The notes under the pieces are model-generated. The model was not told where the DNA came from. It was given only the letters and a program-made list of their open reading frames with translations, and did not search any database. From assembly GCA_944385995.1 (NCBI GenBank), contig CALWZL010000004.1, forward strand, positions 1-64,000: a stretch of 64,000 bases of DNA. Reading direction: 5' to 3'. Below, in pieces: positions 8,046-16,584 of this stretch. The stretch is from an uncultured Faecalibacterium sp. Lineage in GTDB: Bacteria > Bacillota > Clostridia > Oscillospirales > Ruminococcaceae. The position numbers were made by a program, and so were the translations under genes. How positions within the stretch are numbered: position 1 is the stretch's first letter; each line of letters opens with the position of its first letter.

Positions 8046-8360
8046 ATCTTTTTTGCAAAAACTGAATCAGGGTATACGAGCTTCTTTGAGCAAAGGCGTC
8101 TAAACCCCGACGGGGCAGGACGCCGCGCCGCAATGCCAAGGGCCTGCCGTGCAGGCCGGCATTCAAGGGTGGAGGGGGAAACCCCGCCGCCTTCCCGCAG
8201 AAGAAACGCTGCAATTTGAAAAAAAGAACTCCTCCCATCCCACACGGGGCCTGCGCTTGCCGCAAGACCAGCCGCCGCTGCAAGGGCGGCTGCCGGCGGC
8301 GAGGTTCCACCGGCGTGTCAGGCTGCAAACTGACCTTTGCCGGAAGGGTGCGGATCTTCC
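8046..8360 (+). ncRNA. Highly structured leader or small RNA upstream of moeA (unassigned)
   Basis: This 315-base stretch has no credible reading frame but many stable hairpins: CCCCGACGGGG at 8105-8115; ATGCC...GCCTGC-CGT-GCAGGC...GGCAT at about 8133-8162; GGGGGAAACCCC near 8174; AGCCGCC...GGCGGCT at about 8270-8291; TCAG...CTGA near 8319-8334; and CACACG/CGTGTC bracketing a large domain. An intrinsic terminator follows at once and then moeA. That arrangement (aptamer, terminator, cofactor operon) is what a molybdenum- or tungsten-cofactor riboswitch would show. I could not align it with confidence to the Moco RNA consensus, so it is listed as unassigned. Confidence 0.4.
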
Positions 8361-8406
8361 GCGGAGGCGTTTTGATTTTCAAATCAGAACGCCTCCGCTT
8401 TTTTTT
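8361..8406 (+). terminator. Strong intrinsic terminator before moeA
   Basis: Stem GCGGAGGCGTTTTGAT with ATCAGAACGCCTCCGC (one G-T wobble) followed by eight T. It either ends the AOR operon or serves as the switchable terminator of the leader above. Confidence 0.9.
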
Positions 8407-8499
8407 CACCTGCCTTTTATTTTGAAAGAACATCCCCGGGCCTGGCCCTCTGAGCCATAGCAGAGCGGGCCCCGCCCGGGCCTTTTGGAGGATTTTTTC

Positions 8500-9738
8500 A
8501 TGAAACAGCCTTTTTGCGCGCCCGCCGAGGCGCTGCGCTGCGTTCTGGATGCGGCGGCGGCCCTGCCCCGGCCGGCTGTGGAACACATCCCCCTAGAGGA
8601 TGCCTGCGGCCGGATTGCGGCCCGGGACCTCTGTGCCCGGATGGACCAGCCCCCATTCCACCGCAGCCCGTTGGACGGCTATGCCCTGCACAGTGCAGAT
8701 ACCGCCGGAGCCTGTCAGGATGCGCCGGTCGCCCTGCCGGTGGTGATGAAACTCTATGCCGGCGACGCCCCCGCCGCGGCCCTGCCTGCGGGCTGCGCGG
8801 CCCGGATCATGACCGGCGCCCCGCTGCCCGAGGGGGCTGACTGCGTTCTGATGCAGGAACGGACCGACGGCGGCGAGGAGACCGTCCATCTCTATGCGGC
8901 CCTCAAGGAAAACCAGAACGTGGTGTTCCGGGGCGAGGATATCGCCGCCGGCGCCGTGATTGCCCCGGAGGGAACGGCCCTCACCCCGGCCCATCTGGGA
9001 GTTCTGGCCGGACAGGGGTATGAGAAAATCCCTGTCTATCGCCCCTTGCGTGTGGGGGTGCTGGCCACCGGCAGCGAATTGCTGGCCCCGGGGGAGGCGT
9101 GGGCTCCCGGCAAGATTTACGACGCCAATGGCATCCAGAACGCCGCCCGCCTGCGGCAGCTGGGCTTTGCGGTGGAGCGGCAGCACTGCTCGGACGATCC
9201 CGAACTGATTGCCCGCCGGATACAGGAGATGCTTTCCCGCTGTGATGCGGTCGTCACCAGCGGCGGCGTCTCGGTGGGGCAGAAGGATTACCTGCCCCAG
9301 GTGCTGGAAACCCTGCACGCCGAGACTCTCTTTGCCGGTGTGGCCCAGAAGCCCGGCAGCCCGATGGCGGCGGCCCGGCTGGATGGAAAGCTGATTTTCT
9401 GCCTGTCCGGCAATCCCTTTGCCGCCGCCGCCACCCTGGAGCAGTACGCCCTGCCGGCTCTGCTGCGGGCCGCCGGCCGCCGGGAGGCGGAATGCACCCT
9501 CTCCCGCACCCGCCGCACCCTGACCACCGGCTTTTCCAAGGCCAGCAAGGGCACCCGGTATCTGCGGGCCAAAGCGGAGGGCGGGACGGTGGCCATCCCC
9601 GGGGAAGGAAATGCTGAGGTCCATTCTTCCGGCAGCCTGTCCGCCATGATCGGCTGCAACTGTCTTGTGGAGCTGCCGGCGGGCAGCGGCCCGGTCAAGC
9701 CGGGCGAAACGGTGGAGGTGCTTTCCTTTGTACAGTGA
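8500..9738 (+). CDS. moeA: Molybdopterin molybdotransferase MoeA
   Basis: A 412-residue protein of normal MoeA length. MoeA inserts molybdate (or tungstate) into adenylylated molybdopterin. Domain I/II carry SPLDGYA with D59 at the same number as in E. coli. Domain III, the MogA-like fold, has GVLATGSEL (186-194), IYDAN (206-210) and TSGGVSVG (253-260). The C-terminal beta domain ends with VKPGETVEV. ATG 8500 follows GGAGG at 8487-8491 with 8-base spacing; the upstream TTG at 8485 overlaps that ribosome binding site. It is the first gene of the cofactor operon. Confidence 0.93.
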   Translation: MKQPFCAPAEALRCVLDAAAALPRPAVEHIPLEDACGRIAARDLCARMDQPPFHRSPLDGYALHSADTAGACQDAPVALPVVMKLYAGDAPAAALPAGCAARIMTGAPLPEGADCVLMQERTDGGEETVHLYAALKENQNVVFRGEDIAAGAVIAPEGTALTPAHLGVLAGQGYEKIPVYRPLRVGVLATGSELLAPGEAWAPGKIYDANGIQNAARLRQLGFAVERQHCSDDPELIARRIQEMLSRCDAVVTSGGVSVGQKDYLPQVLETLHAETLFAGVAQKPGSPMAAARLDGKLIFCLSGNPFAAAATLEQYALPALLRAAGRREAECTLSRTRRTLTTGFSKASKGTRYLRAKAEGGTVAIPGEGNAEVHSSGSLSAMIGCNCLVELPAGSGPVKPGETVEVLSFVQ

Positions 9739-10246
9739 AGAAAAACAGGCCCTTGCCGCCGAACTGACTTTGAAACAGCCCGCCGTGCTGGCAGTCAGCG
9801 GCGCCCACAACAGCGGCAAAACCACCCTGCTGGAAAAACTGATCCCCATCCTCCGCCGCCGCGGGCTGAAAGTGGGGGTCATCAAACACGACGGCCACGA
9901 CTTCACCCCCGATGTCCCCGGCACCGACAGCTTTCGCCTGCGGGAGGCCGGGGCCGAGGGGGTGGCGGTGTATTCCAGCCAGCGCTACCTGCTGACCGAG
10001 GCGTTCCGCCTGACCGAACAGGACCTGCTGGCCTTGTTCGAGCGCCACGGCTATGACCTGGTGCTGCTGGAAGGCTATAAATCCAGCGGCTGGCCCAAGA
10101 TCGAGGTGGTGCGGAAAGCGGTGTCCGAGACGCCCGTTTCCTTCCATCCGCTGGCCATTGTGGGGGACATTCCGGGCGCAGATTTCGGCCTGGAGGAGAC
10201 AGACGCCCTGGCCGACTGGATCTGCGCCCAGATGCCGGCCCTGTAA
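9728..10246 (+). CDS. mobB: MobB, molybdopterin-guanine dinucleotide biosynthesis GTPase
   Basis: A 172-residue P-loop protein. GAHNSGKTT is the Walker A motif and VLLEGYKSS is the conserved MobB LVEGYK block. MobB binds GTP and helps MobA make the guanylylated cofactor. The start is a TTG at 9728: GGAGG at 9714-9718 sits 9 bases upstream, and no ATG fits. The gene overlaps moeA by 11 bases, so translation is coupled. MobA is not in the window, and AOR enzymes do not use the dinucleotide form, so some other Mo/W enzyme or another MobB role is implied. Confidence 0.85.
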   Translation: MYSEEKQALAAELTLKQPAVLAVSGAHNSGKTTLLEKLIPILRRRGLKVGVIKHDGHDFTPDVPGTDSFRLREAGAEGVAVYSSQRYLLTEAFRLTEQDLLALFERHGYDLVLLEGYKSSGWPKIEVVRKAVSETPVSFHPLAIVGDIPGADFGLEETDALADWICAQMPAL

Positions 10247-10261
10247 GGAGAAGGTAAGATT

Positions 10262-11281
10262 ATGAAACTGATTCGCACTGTTGACGCGGCAGGCCAGGTG
10301 CTCTGCCACGATATCACCCAGATCATCCCCGGCGAGTTCAAGGGGGCCCGGTTCCGCAAGGGCCACATCATCCAGCCGGAGGACATCCCGGTGCTGCTGA
10401 GCATCGGCAAGGAGAATCTCTATGTCTGGGAGAAAAAGCCCGGCATCCTTCACGAGGACGAGGCCGCGGCCCTGCTGTACAAGGCAGCCGCCGGTCAGAA
10501 CATCCACGGCACCGAACCCAGAGAGGGCAAGATTGAGCTGATCGCCGACTGTGACGGCCTGCTGAAGATTCGCCGGGAGGCCCTGCTGGCAGTCAACCGG
10601 ACCCCCCAGATGATGATTGCCACCATCCACGGGGACCTGCCGGTGAAAAAGGGCCAGAAGCTGGCCGGCACCCGGATTATCCCCCTGGTGATTGAGCAGG
10701 AAAAGATGGACGCCATGCAGCAGGCCGCCGGCGACGAGCCCATCCTGAACGTGCTGCCCTTCCATTCCAAAAAGTGCGGGGTCATCACCACCGGCAGCGA
10801 GGTATTCAAGGGCCGGATTGAGGACAAGTTCACCCCCATCCTGGTGGACAAGCTGGCAGAATACGGCTGTGAGATGACCTTCCACAAGACCTGTGACGAC
10901 GACCCCGCCGGCATCACCGCCGCCATCCTGGAAGCCAAAGAGGCGGGCTGTGAGATGATTTTCACCACCGGCGGCATGAGCGTGGACCCGGACGACCGCA
11001 CCCCCCTGGCCATCAGGAACACCGGCGCCAACATCATCACCTACGGCGCGCCGGTGCTGCCGGGTGCCATGTTCCTGGTGAGCTACCTGGACGGCGTGCC
11101 GGTCTGCGGCCTGCCCGGCTGCGTCATGTACGCCAAGCGGACCATTTTCGATCTGCTGCTGCCCCGTCTGCTGGCGGATGATCCCATCACCGCCGAGGAC
11201 ATCGCCCGTCTGGGGGAGGGCGGCCTCTGCCTGAGCTGTCCCACCTGCACCTGGCCCAACTGCGGTTTCGGCCACTGCTGA
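10262..11281 (+). CDS. Molybdopterin-binding protein, second MoeA/MogA-like, with Cys-rich tail
   Basis: A 339-residue protein with the MoCF-biosynthesis fold in residues 170-310 ([37 protein letters not shown]). It lacks the full MoeA domain layout and is a well-known second molybdopterin-binding paralogue in Clostridia, beside true MoeA. The last 20 residues hold five cysteines and a histidine in CLSC-x2-C-x4-C-x3-HC, which could bind a metal or Fe-S cluster. It probably binds the pterin during metal insertion; its exact reaction is not established. It starts 15 bases after mobB behind AAGGAGAAGG. Confidence 0.8.
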   Translation: MKLIRTVDAAGQVLCHDITQIIPGEFKGARFRKGHIIQPEDIPVLLSIGKENLYVWEKKPGILHEDEAAALLYKAAAGQNIHGTEPREGKIELIADCDGLLKIRREALLAVNRTPQMMIATIHGDLPVKKGQKLAGTRIIPLVIEQEKMDAMQQAAGDEPILNVLPFHSKKCGVITTGSEVFKGRIEDKFTPILVDKLAEYGCEMTFHKTCDDDPAGITAAILEAKEAGCEMIFTTGGMSVDPDDRTPLAIRNTGANIITYGAPVLPGAMFLVSYLDGVPVCGLPGCVMYAKRTIFDLLLPRLLADDPITAEDIARLGEGGLCLSCPTCTWPNCGFGHC

Positions 11282-11310
11282 GCCCATCAAAACAGAAAGT
11301 GTATCCATTC

Positions 11311-11808
11311 ATGAACGAAAACAAATTGACCCATTTTGATGCCGCCGGCAACGCCGTGATGGTGGACGTGAGCGAAAAGCCGGTCACTGCCCGGGAAGCC
11401 ACCGCCCACGGCATCATTGCCATGAACGCCGAGGCCTTCGCCGCGGTCCAGAACGGCACCGTAAAAAAGGGCGACGTGCTGGGGGTGGCCCGGGTGGCGG
11501 GCATCATGGCCACCAAGCGGACCAGCGAATTGATTCCCTTGTGCCATCCGCTGCCCCTGACCAAGGTGTCCATCGACTTCAACCTTCTGCCCGAGCGGCA
11601 GGCGGTGGAGGTGTTGTGCACCGTCAAGACCAGCGGGGTGACCGGCGTGGAGATGGAGGCCCTCACCGGCGTTTCCACCGCCCTGCTCACCATCTACGAT
11701 ATGTGCAAGGCGGTGGACAAGGGGATGGAGCTGGGCGAAATCCATCTGGAGGAAAAGAGCGGCGGCAAGAGCGGCCTGTACATCCGGGCGGAGGGCGGCT
11801 ATGTTTGA
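11311..11808 (+). CDS. moaC: Cyclic pyranopterin monophosphate synthase MoaC
   Basis: A 165-residue protein with [15 protein letters not shown] at the start, [15 protein letters not shown] (MoaC signature) and [20 protein letters not shown] near the catalytic Asp/Lys. It converts the MoaA product 3',8-cyclo-dihydro-GTP into cPMP. ATG 11311 gives the usual MoaC N-terminus; a GTG at 11299 adds four residues without a better ribosome site. The upstream Shine-Dalgarno (AGAAAG) is weak. The 3' end overlaps moaA by 8 bases. Confidence 0.95.
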   Translation: MNENKLTHFDAAGNAVMVDVSEKPVTAREATAHGIIAMNAEAFAAVQNGTVKKGDVLGVARVAGIMATKRTSELIPLCHPLPLTKVSIDFNLLPERQAVEVLCTVKTSGVTGVEMEALTGVSTALLTIYDMCKAVDKGMELGEIHLEEKSGGKSGLYIRAEGGYV

Positions 11809-12778
11809 TGCAGCACAGCGCAACATCCACTACCTGCGCCTGTCGGTCACCGACCTGTGCAATCTGCGCTGCCGCTACTGCATGCCGGACGGGGTGGAGA
11901 AGCTGGAGCGGGAAGAGATTCTGACCTATGAGGAGTTTCTGCGTCTGGCCGCATTGTTTGCCGCCTGCGGGGTGGACACCGTCCGGGTCACCGGCGGCGA
12001 ACCCCTGGTCCGCAAGGGCGTGGAACAGCTGGTGGCCGGGCTGAAAGCCATCCCCGGCATCCGCAAGGTGACCATGACCACCAACGGCATTTTGCTGGCC
12101 CGGCAGCTGCCGGCCCTTCTGGAAGCGGGGCTGGACAGCGTCAACATCAGCCTGGACACCCTTTCCCCGGAGGTGTTCGCCCGGATCACCGCCCGGGACG
12201 AGTTTGCCGCCGTACAGGCGGGGCTCCGGGCCGCCCTGGAAAGCCCTCTGCCGGTCAAGCTGAACTGTGTGCCCCAGGTGGGGGTCAACGAGGGGGAGCT
12301 GGAAGACCTGGCCGCCCTTGCCATGGAACACCCCTTGCAGGTGCGGTTTATTGAGATGATGCCCATCGGCTTTGGGGCGGCCATGCCCTGCATCTCGGGG
12401 CCCGAGCTTTTGGCCCGGTTTGAGCGCCGCTGGCCCGGCCTGGCGCCCCTGCCCGAGGCAGAAAGCCATGCGCTGGGGGACGGCCCCGCCGTCTATTACA
12501 CCGCCCCGGGCTGGAAGGGGAGCATCGGGCTGATTGCAGCGGTCCACGGCAAATTCTGCGCCCAGTGCAACCGGGTGCGGCTGACCAGCCAGGGCTTTTT
12601 GCGGCCCTGCCTCGCCAGCGAAACCGGCTGTGATCTGCGGGCCCTGCTGCGCAGCGGCGCCGACGATGCGGCCCTGCTGCAAGCCATCCAGAACACCATC
12701 TGGAACAAACCCCTGGAACACCACTTTGAACGCAAAACCATCCCCGCCACCCGCGGGATGTACCGAATCGGAGGATAA
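11801..12778 (+). CDS. moaA: GTP 3',8-cyclase MoaA (radical SAM)
   Basis: A 325-residue radical SAM enzyme. C20-x3-C24-x2-C27 binds the SAM cluster; RVTGGEPL is the GGEP motif; C253-x2-C256-x13-C270 binds the second, substrate-side cluster. The C-terminus ends in Gly-Gly, needed for the two-Gly tail that activates catalysis in MoaA. It starts cofactor synthesis by cyclising GTP, and MoaC next door takes its product. Translation is probably coupled to moaC through the overlap. Confidence 0.95.
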   Translation: MFDAAQRNIHYLRLSVTDLCNLRCRYCMPDGVEKLEREEILTYEEFLRLAALFAACGVDTVRVTGGEPLVRKGVEQLVAGLKAIPGIRKVTMTTNGILLARQLPALLEAGLDSVNISLDTLSPEVFARITARDEFAAVQAGLRAALESPLPVKLNCVPQVGVNEGELEDLAALAMEHPLQVRFIEMMPIGFGAAMPCISGPELLARFERRWPGLAPLPEAESHALGDGPAVYYTAPGWKGSIGLIAAVHGKFCAQCNRVRLTSQGFLRPCLASETGCDLRALLRSGADDAALLQAIQNTIWNKPLEHHFERKTIPATRGMYRIGG

Positions 12779-12783
12779 TCACG

Positions 12784-13716
12784 ATGGGAAAGTTACTGGC
12801 AATCTGCACCAGCCCCCAGCGGGGCACCGTCAAGACCGAGGTGCCCAGCGCCACCCTGACCCCGGAATGGGGGATTGTGGGGGATGCCCACGGCGGCAGC
12901 TGGCACCGCCAGGTCAGCATGTTGAGCGCCGAGAAAATCGAGGCATTCCGCCAGAAAATCTGGGTGGACTACGGCGCCTTTGGCGAGAACCTGGTCATCG
13001 AAGGATTTGATTTCCGCAGCCTGCCGGTGACCAGCCGGTTTGCCATCGGCAATGTGGTGCTGGAAATGACCCAGATCGGCAAGGAGTGCCACAACGACTG
13101 TGTCATCAAGCAGCAGACCGGCGAGTGCATCATGCCCCGGGAGGGGGTGTTTGCCCGGGTGGTGCAGGGCGGCGAAATCCATGTGGGGGACGAGGTGACC
13201 ATGCTGCCCGCCCTGGAAAATCCGCCCCTGCGGGCTGCCGTCATCACCCTGTCCGACAAGGGCAGCCGGGGCGAGCGGGAGGACAAGAGCGGCCCCCTGA
13301 TTGTGGAGATGCTGACCGCCGCCGGCTATGTGGTGGAAGAAACCATGATTCTGCCCGACGAGATGAAGCCCCTCAAGGCCCAGCTGATCCGCCTGGCCGA
13401 CGGCCGCCAGGTCAACCTGATTTTGACCACCGGCGGCACCGGCTTCTCTCCCCGGGACATCACCCCCGAGGCCACCTGTGCCGTGGCCGACCGCAACGCC
13501 CCCGGCATTGCCGAGGCCATGCGGTATCACAGCCTGTCCATCACCCCCCGGGGCATGCTGAGCCGGGCCGCCAGCGTCCTGCGGGGCAAGACCCTGATCG
13601 TCAACCTGCCCGGCAGCCCCAAGGCGGTCAAGGAAAATCTGGAGTATATTCTGCCCAGCCTGGAGCACGGCGTGCGGATTGCGGCCGGTCTGGACGGAGA
13701 GTGCGCGCGCAAATAA
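12784..13716 (+). CDS. MOSC domain - MogA/MoaB fusion protein
   Basis: A 310-residue fusion. Residues 1-140 are a MOSC domain (GIVGDAHGGSWHRQVSML; FGENLVIEG; IGKECHNDCVIKQQTGECIM, with C100 and nearby Cys as candidate persulfide carriers). Residues 147-303 are MogA/MoaB (VITLSDKGSRGEREDKSGP; TTGGTGFSPRD; LIVNLPGSPKAVKE), which adenylylates molybdopterin before MoeA acts. MOSC domains are thought to handle sulfur for cofactor sulfuration. Fusing the two would link adenylylation with sulfur supply or release. It starts 5 bases after moaA. Such fusions are known in Clostridia. Confidence 0.9.
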   Translation: MGKLLAICTSPQRGTVKTEVPSATLTPEWGIVGDAHGGSWHRQVSMLSAEKIEAFRQKIWVDYGAFGENLVIEGFDFRSLPVTSRFAIGNVVLEMTQIGKECHNDCVIKQQTGECIMPREGVFARVVQGGEIHVGDEVTMLPALENPPLRAAVITLSDKGSRGEREDKSGPLIVEMLTAAGYVVEETMILPDEMKPLKAQLIRLADGRQVNLILTTGGTGFSPRDITPEATCAVADRNAPGIAEAMRYHSLSITPRGMLSRAASVLRGKTLIVNLPGSPKAVKENLEYILPSLEHGVRIAAGLDGECARK

Positions 13717-13774
13717 GGTTTTCGCCCTTCCAAAGGGTTCAATCGACCACAATCAAAAAGGAGAACAGAGCATC

Positions 13775-14650
13775 ATGAAAAACGATCGAATCTCCCGCCG
13801 CAGCTTCCTGTACGCCGCCGGTCTGGCCGGCGCTTCCGCTGCCCTGACCGCCTGCGGAAGCCCTGCTTCCAGCAGCACCGCTTCTTCCGCCGCTGCCTCC
13901 CAGGCTGCCGGGGAATCGGTGGAGCTGATTGTCTTTGCAGCGGCCTCCCTCACCGAGACCCTGACCGCCATCGGCGAGACCTATTCGGCCGAGAATCCCG
14001 GCGTCACCTTCAGCTTCAACTTTGATTCCTCCGGCACCCTCAAGACCCAGATTCAGGAGGGAGCAGACTGTGACCTCTTCATCTCCGCCGGTCAGAAGCA
14101 GATGGACCAGCTGGACAGCGCCGCTTCCGCCGATGTCAACACCGAGGGTCTGGACTGTGTGGACAGCGGCAGCCGGGTGGATCTGCTGGAAAATAAAGTG
14201 GTGCTCTGCGTGCCGGAGGGCAGTGACAAGGGAATCGACAGCTTTGACGCCCTGGCCGAGCACCTGAAAGCCGAAGATATTCTGTTCTGCATGGGCAACA
14301 GCGACGTGCCGGTGGGCCAGTACACCCAGAAGATTCTGGAATACTACGGCCTGGACGAGGAGGCGCTGGCGGCCGACGGCGTCATCACCTACGGTTCCAA
14401 CGTCAAGGAGGTGACCACCCAGGTCATCGAGGCCAGCGTGGACGCCGGCGTGGTCTACTGCACCGACGCCTACAGCGCGGGAATCACCCCGGTGGACGAG
14501 GCCACCAGTGAGATGTGCGGTCAGATCATCTATCCCGCCGCCGTCATGAAGGCCGCGCCCCATGCCGACGCCGCCCAAGCCTTCCTGGACTACCTGCAAA
14601 CCGGGGACGCCGGCGCAGTGTTTGAAAGCGTGGGCTTCACCGCCCTGTAA
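13775..14650 (+). CDS. modA: Molybdate/tungstate ABC transporter, binding lipoprotein ModA
   Basis: A 291-residue protein. The leader SRRSFLYAAGLAGASAALTAC combines a Tat-type RR motif and a lipobox with Cys at about residue 27, followed by a Ser/Ala linker. The binding domain starts VELIVFAAASLTETLTAIGE, the ModA AAASL block that forms the oxyanion pocket, with S-S-G-T-L-K later. It captures molybdate or tungstate outside the membrane for ModBC. ATG 13775 follows AAGGAG at 13758-13763. Neighbouring AOR-type enzyme suggests that tungstate may be the physiological load; sequence alone does not decide. Confidence 0.92.
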   Translation: MKNDRISRRSFLYAAGLAGASAALTACGSPASSSTASSAAASQAAGESVELIVFAAASLTETLTAIGETYSAENPGVTFSFNFDSSGTLKTQIQEGADCDLFISAGQKQMDQLDSAASADVNTEGLDCVDSGSRVDLLENKVVLCVPEGSDKGIDSFDALAEHLKAEDILFCMGNSDVPVGQYTQKILEYYGLDEEALAADGVITYGSNVKEVTTQVIEASVDAGVVYCTDAYSAGITPVDEATSEMCGQIIYPAAVMKAAPHADAAQAFLDYLQTGDAGAVFESVGFTAL

Positions 14651-14676
14651 AAACGATACAGGACCTTCTGTCATCC

Positions 14677-14709
14677 CGCCCTCTCCGTCTCCGTTTGGGG
14701 GAGAGGGCG
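14677..14709 (+). other. Intercistronic hairpin between modA and modB
   Basis: Perfect 10-base stem CGCCCTCTCC / GGAGAGGGCG with a 13-base loop and no T-run. It is likely a processing or stabilising element that lets modA mRNA exceed modBC mRNA, rather than a full terminator. Confidence 0.6.
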
Positions 14710-14731
14710 AGACTGTTTAAAGGGATCAACT

Positions 14732-15403
14732 ATGGACTGGTATCCTCTCTGGAACAGCCTGCGCATTGCGTTCATCAGCTGCGCGGCGGTGTTCTTTCTG
14801 GGCATTTTTGCCGCCTATTACATAGCCAAACTCCCCCGCGCCGTCAAAGGGGTGCTGGATGTGGTGCTCACCCTGCCCATGGTGCTGCCGCCCACCGTGG
14901 TGGGCTATTTTCTGCTGCTCCTGCTGGGGGCCAAGCGGCCGCTGGGCATCTTTTTTGCCCAGCATTTCGGCATCAAGCTGGTGATGAACTGGTACAGCGC
15001 CATCTTTGCTTCCATTGTGGTGGCCTTCCCCCTGATGTACCGCACCGCCCGGGGCGCCTTTGAGAGCTTTGATGAGACGCTGGCCTGGTCGGCCCAGACC
15101 CTGGGTCTGTCCAACACCTGGATTTTCTGGCGGGTGCGGATGCCCTGCTGCCGTCAGGGGATTCTGGCCGGCACCGTGCTGGCCTTTGCCCGGGCCCTGG
15201 GTGAATACGGCGCCACCAGCATGATTGCGGGCTACACCCCCGGCAAGACCGCCACCATCGCCACCACGGTATACCAGCTCTGGCGCACCAACGACGAGGC
15301 CGGCGCCTTGCAGTGGGTCCTGGTGGACATCGCCATCTCGGCGGTGGTGCTGCTGGCAGTCAATCTGCTGGAACGCAGACAGAAAGCGGGGGTCCGTCCA
15401 TGA
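14732..15403 (+). CDS. modB: Molybdate/tungstate ABC transporter permease ModB
   Basis: A 223-residue integral membrane protein with about five hydrophobic segments (for example 14-32, 44-66, 87-105, 196-214). RALGEYGATSMIAGYTPGKT is the EAA loop that docks on the ATPase, and the RTARGAFESF... segment is typical of ModB/CysT permeases. It forms the transmembrane channel for the oxyanion delivered by ModA. Its last bases overlap modC in an ATGA junction. Confidence 0.93.
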   Translation: MDWYPLWNSLRIAFISCAAVFFLGIFAAYYIAKLPRAVKGVLDVVLTLPMVLPPTVVGYFLLLLLGAKRPLGIFFAQHFGIKLVMNWYSAIFASIVVAFPLMYRTARGAFESFDETLAWSAQTLGLSNTWIFWRVRMPCCRQGILAGTVLAFARALGEYGATSMIAGYTPGKTATIATTVYQLWRTNDEAGALQWVLVDIAISAVVLLAVNLLERRQKAGVRP

Positions 15404-16455
15404 GCCTGGAAGTCAACATCGAAAAAACCTTTGAGGGCTTTACCCTCCGTTCCCGGTTCACCGCCGGAAACACTGCCACCGCGATTCTGGGGGCGTCGGG
15501 CTGCGGCAAGAGCATGACCCTGCGCTGTATCGCGGGGATTGTCCGGCCGGACCGGGGCCGCATTGTGCTGGATGGCCGGGTGCTGTTTGACAGTGAACGG
15601 CGGATCGACCTGCCGCCCCAGCAGAGAGGGGTGGGGCTGCTGTTTCAGAATTACGCCCTGTTTCCCCATATGACGGTGGAGCAGAATATCCTCTGCGGCC
15701 TGAAAGCCGAAAAGAACCCTGCCGCCCGCCGTGCCCGCTGCGGGGAGATGCTGCGGGCCATGCGGCTGGAAGGGGTGGCCCGGCACCGCCCCGGCGAACT
15801 GTCGGGCGGACAGCAGCAGCGCGCCGCCCTGGCCCGAATTCTGGTGGGTCGGCCGCAGATTTTGATGCTGGACGAACCCTTCAGCGCCCTGGACAGCTAT
15901 TTGCGGGAGGAAGTGGAGAGCGAGGTGGAGAGACTGCTCTCCACCTTTGGGGGCACGGCCCTGCTGGTCACCCACAACCGGGATGAGGCCTACCGCCTGT
16001 GCCGGGAGATGATCGTCATGGACGGCGGCCAGGTGCTGCGGGCCGGACCCACCAGGGAGGTCTTTGCAGACCCCCGGAGCGTCACCGCCGCCCGTCTGAC
16101 CGGCTGCAAGAATATTCTGCCCTGTACCCGGGTGGACGGCCACACCGTCCGTCTGGCCGGCTGGAATGTGGATCTGCGCCTGGCGCTGCCGGTGCCGCCT
16201 GACTGCACCGCCGTCGGGGTGCGGGCCCATGACCTGATGCCCTGCGGGCCGGAGGCCGGCAATGCCCTGCCGGTACAAGTGACCTCTGTCAGCGAAAATC
16301 CCTTTGACTGGAACCTGATCTGTACCGCCCCGGCCGGCGGGACCCGTCTGTGGTGGAAGGTATCCAAAACCACCCTCACCGACGGCAGACCGGCGGCCCC
16401 GGCATATCTGTGCGCCGCCCCGGCGGATCTCATGCCGCTGTCCGAATCGCTTTGA
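15400..16455 (+). CDS. modC: Molybdate/tungstate ABC transporter ATPase ModC
   Basis: A 351-residue ATPase. Walker A GASGCGKS is at 31-38, the signature LSGGQQQR at 134-141, and Walker B ILMLDEP has D158/E159; the H-loop is in LLVTHNRDEA. Residues 240-351 form a C-terminal regulatory extension like the TOBE/MOP part of ModC, which senses the oxyanion in some homologues. ATG 15400 overlaps the modB stop (ATGA). It powers uptake on the inner face of the membrane. Confidence 0.92.
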   Translation: MSLEVNIEKTFEGFTLRSRFTAGNTATAILGASGCGKSMTLRCIAGIVRPDRGRIVLDGRVLFDSERRIDLPPQQRGVGLLFQNYALFPHMTVEQNILCGLKAEKNPAARRARCGEMLRAMRLEGVARHRPGELSGGQQQRAALARILVGRPQILMLDEPFSALDSYLREEVESEVERLLSTFGGTALLVTHNRDEAYRLCREMIVMDGGQVLRAGPTREVFADPRSVTAARLTGCKNILPCTRVDGHTVRLAGWNVDLRLALPVPPDCTAVGVRAHDLMPCGPEAGNALPVQVTSVSENPFDWNLICTAPAGGTRLWWKVSKTTLTDGRPAAPAYLCAAPADLMPLSESL

Positions 16456-16458
16456 CGC

Positions 16459-16487
16459 TTGACCGTTTCTTGCAGGCGCACTATAAT
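16459..16487 (+). promoter_or_regulatory. Promoter of the MATE gene
   Basis: TTGACC at 16459-16464 and TATAAT at 16482-16487, spacer exactly 17. It lies just after the modC stop. Confidence 0.8.
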
Positions 16488-16584
16488 GAAACGAGAGTCA
16501 TCCGAACTTTGGACGACTTGGGGTGTGTAAAACAGGCAGGGGAGAGGCCGCGGCCTGCCCCCGGCGGGAAAAGGGAGGGTGTCC

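Noticed and set aside
8046..8360. RNase P, SRP or 6S RNA in the gap before moeA
   Set aside because: None of their conserved core sequences could be recognised, so the region is left as an unassigned structured RNA.
8046..8460. Small Arg/Gly/Cys-rich reading frames before moeA
   Set aside because: They coincide with hairpin DNA, have no ribosome sites and differ in every frame.
8485..8499. TTG start for moeA at 8485
   Set aside because: It lies within the ribosome binding site of the ATG at 8500.
14677..14709. Terminator between modA and modB
   Set aside because: The stem is good but there is no T-run, and modABC are clearly one transport system.
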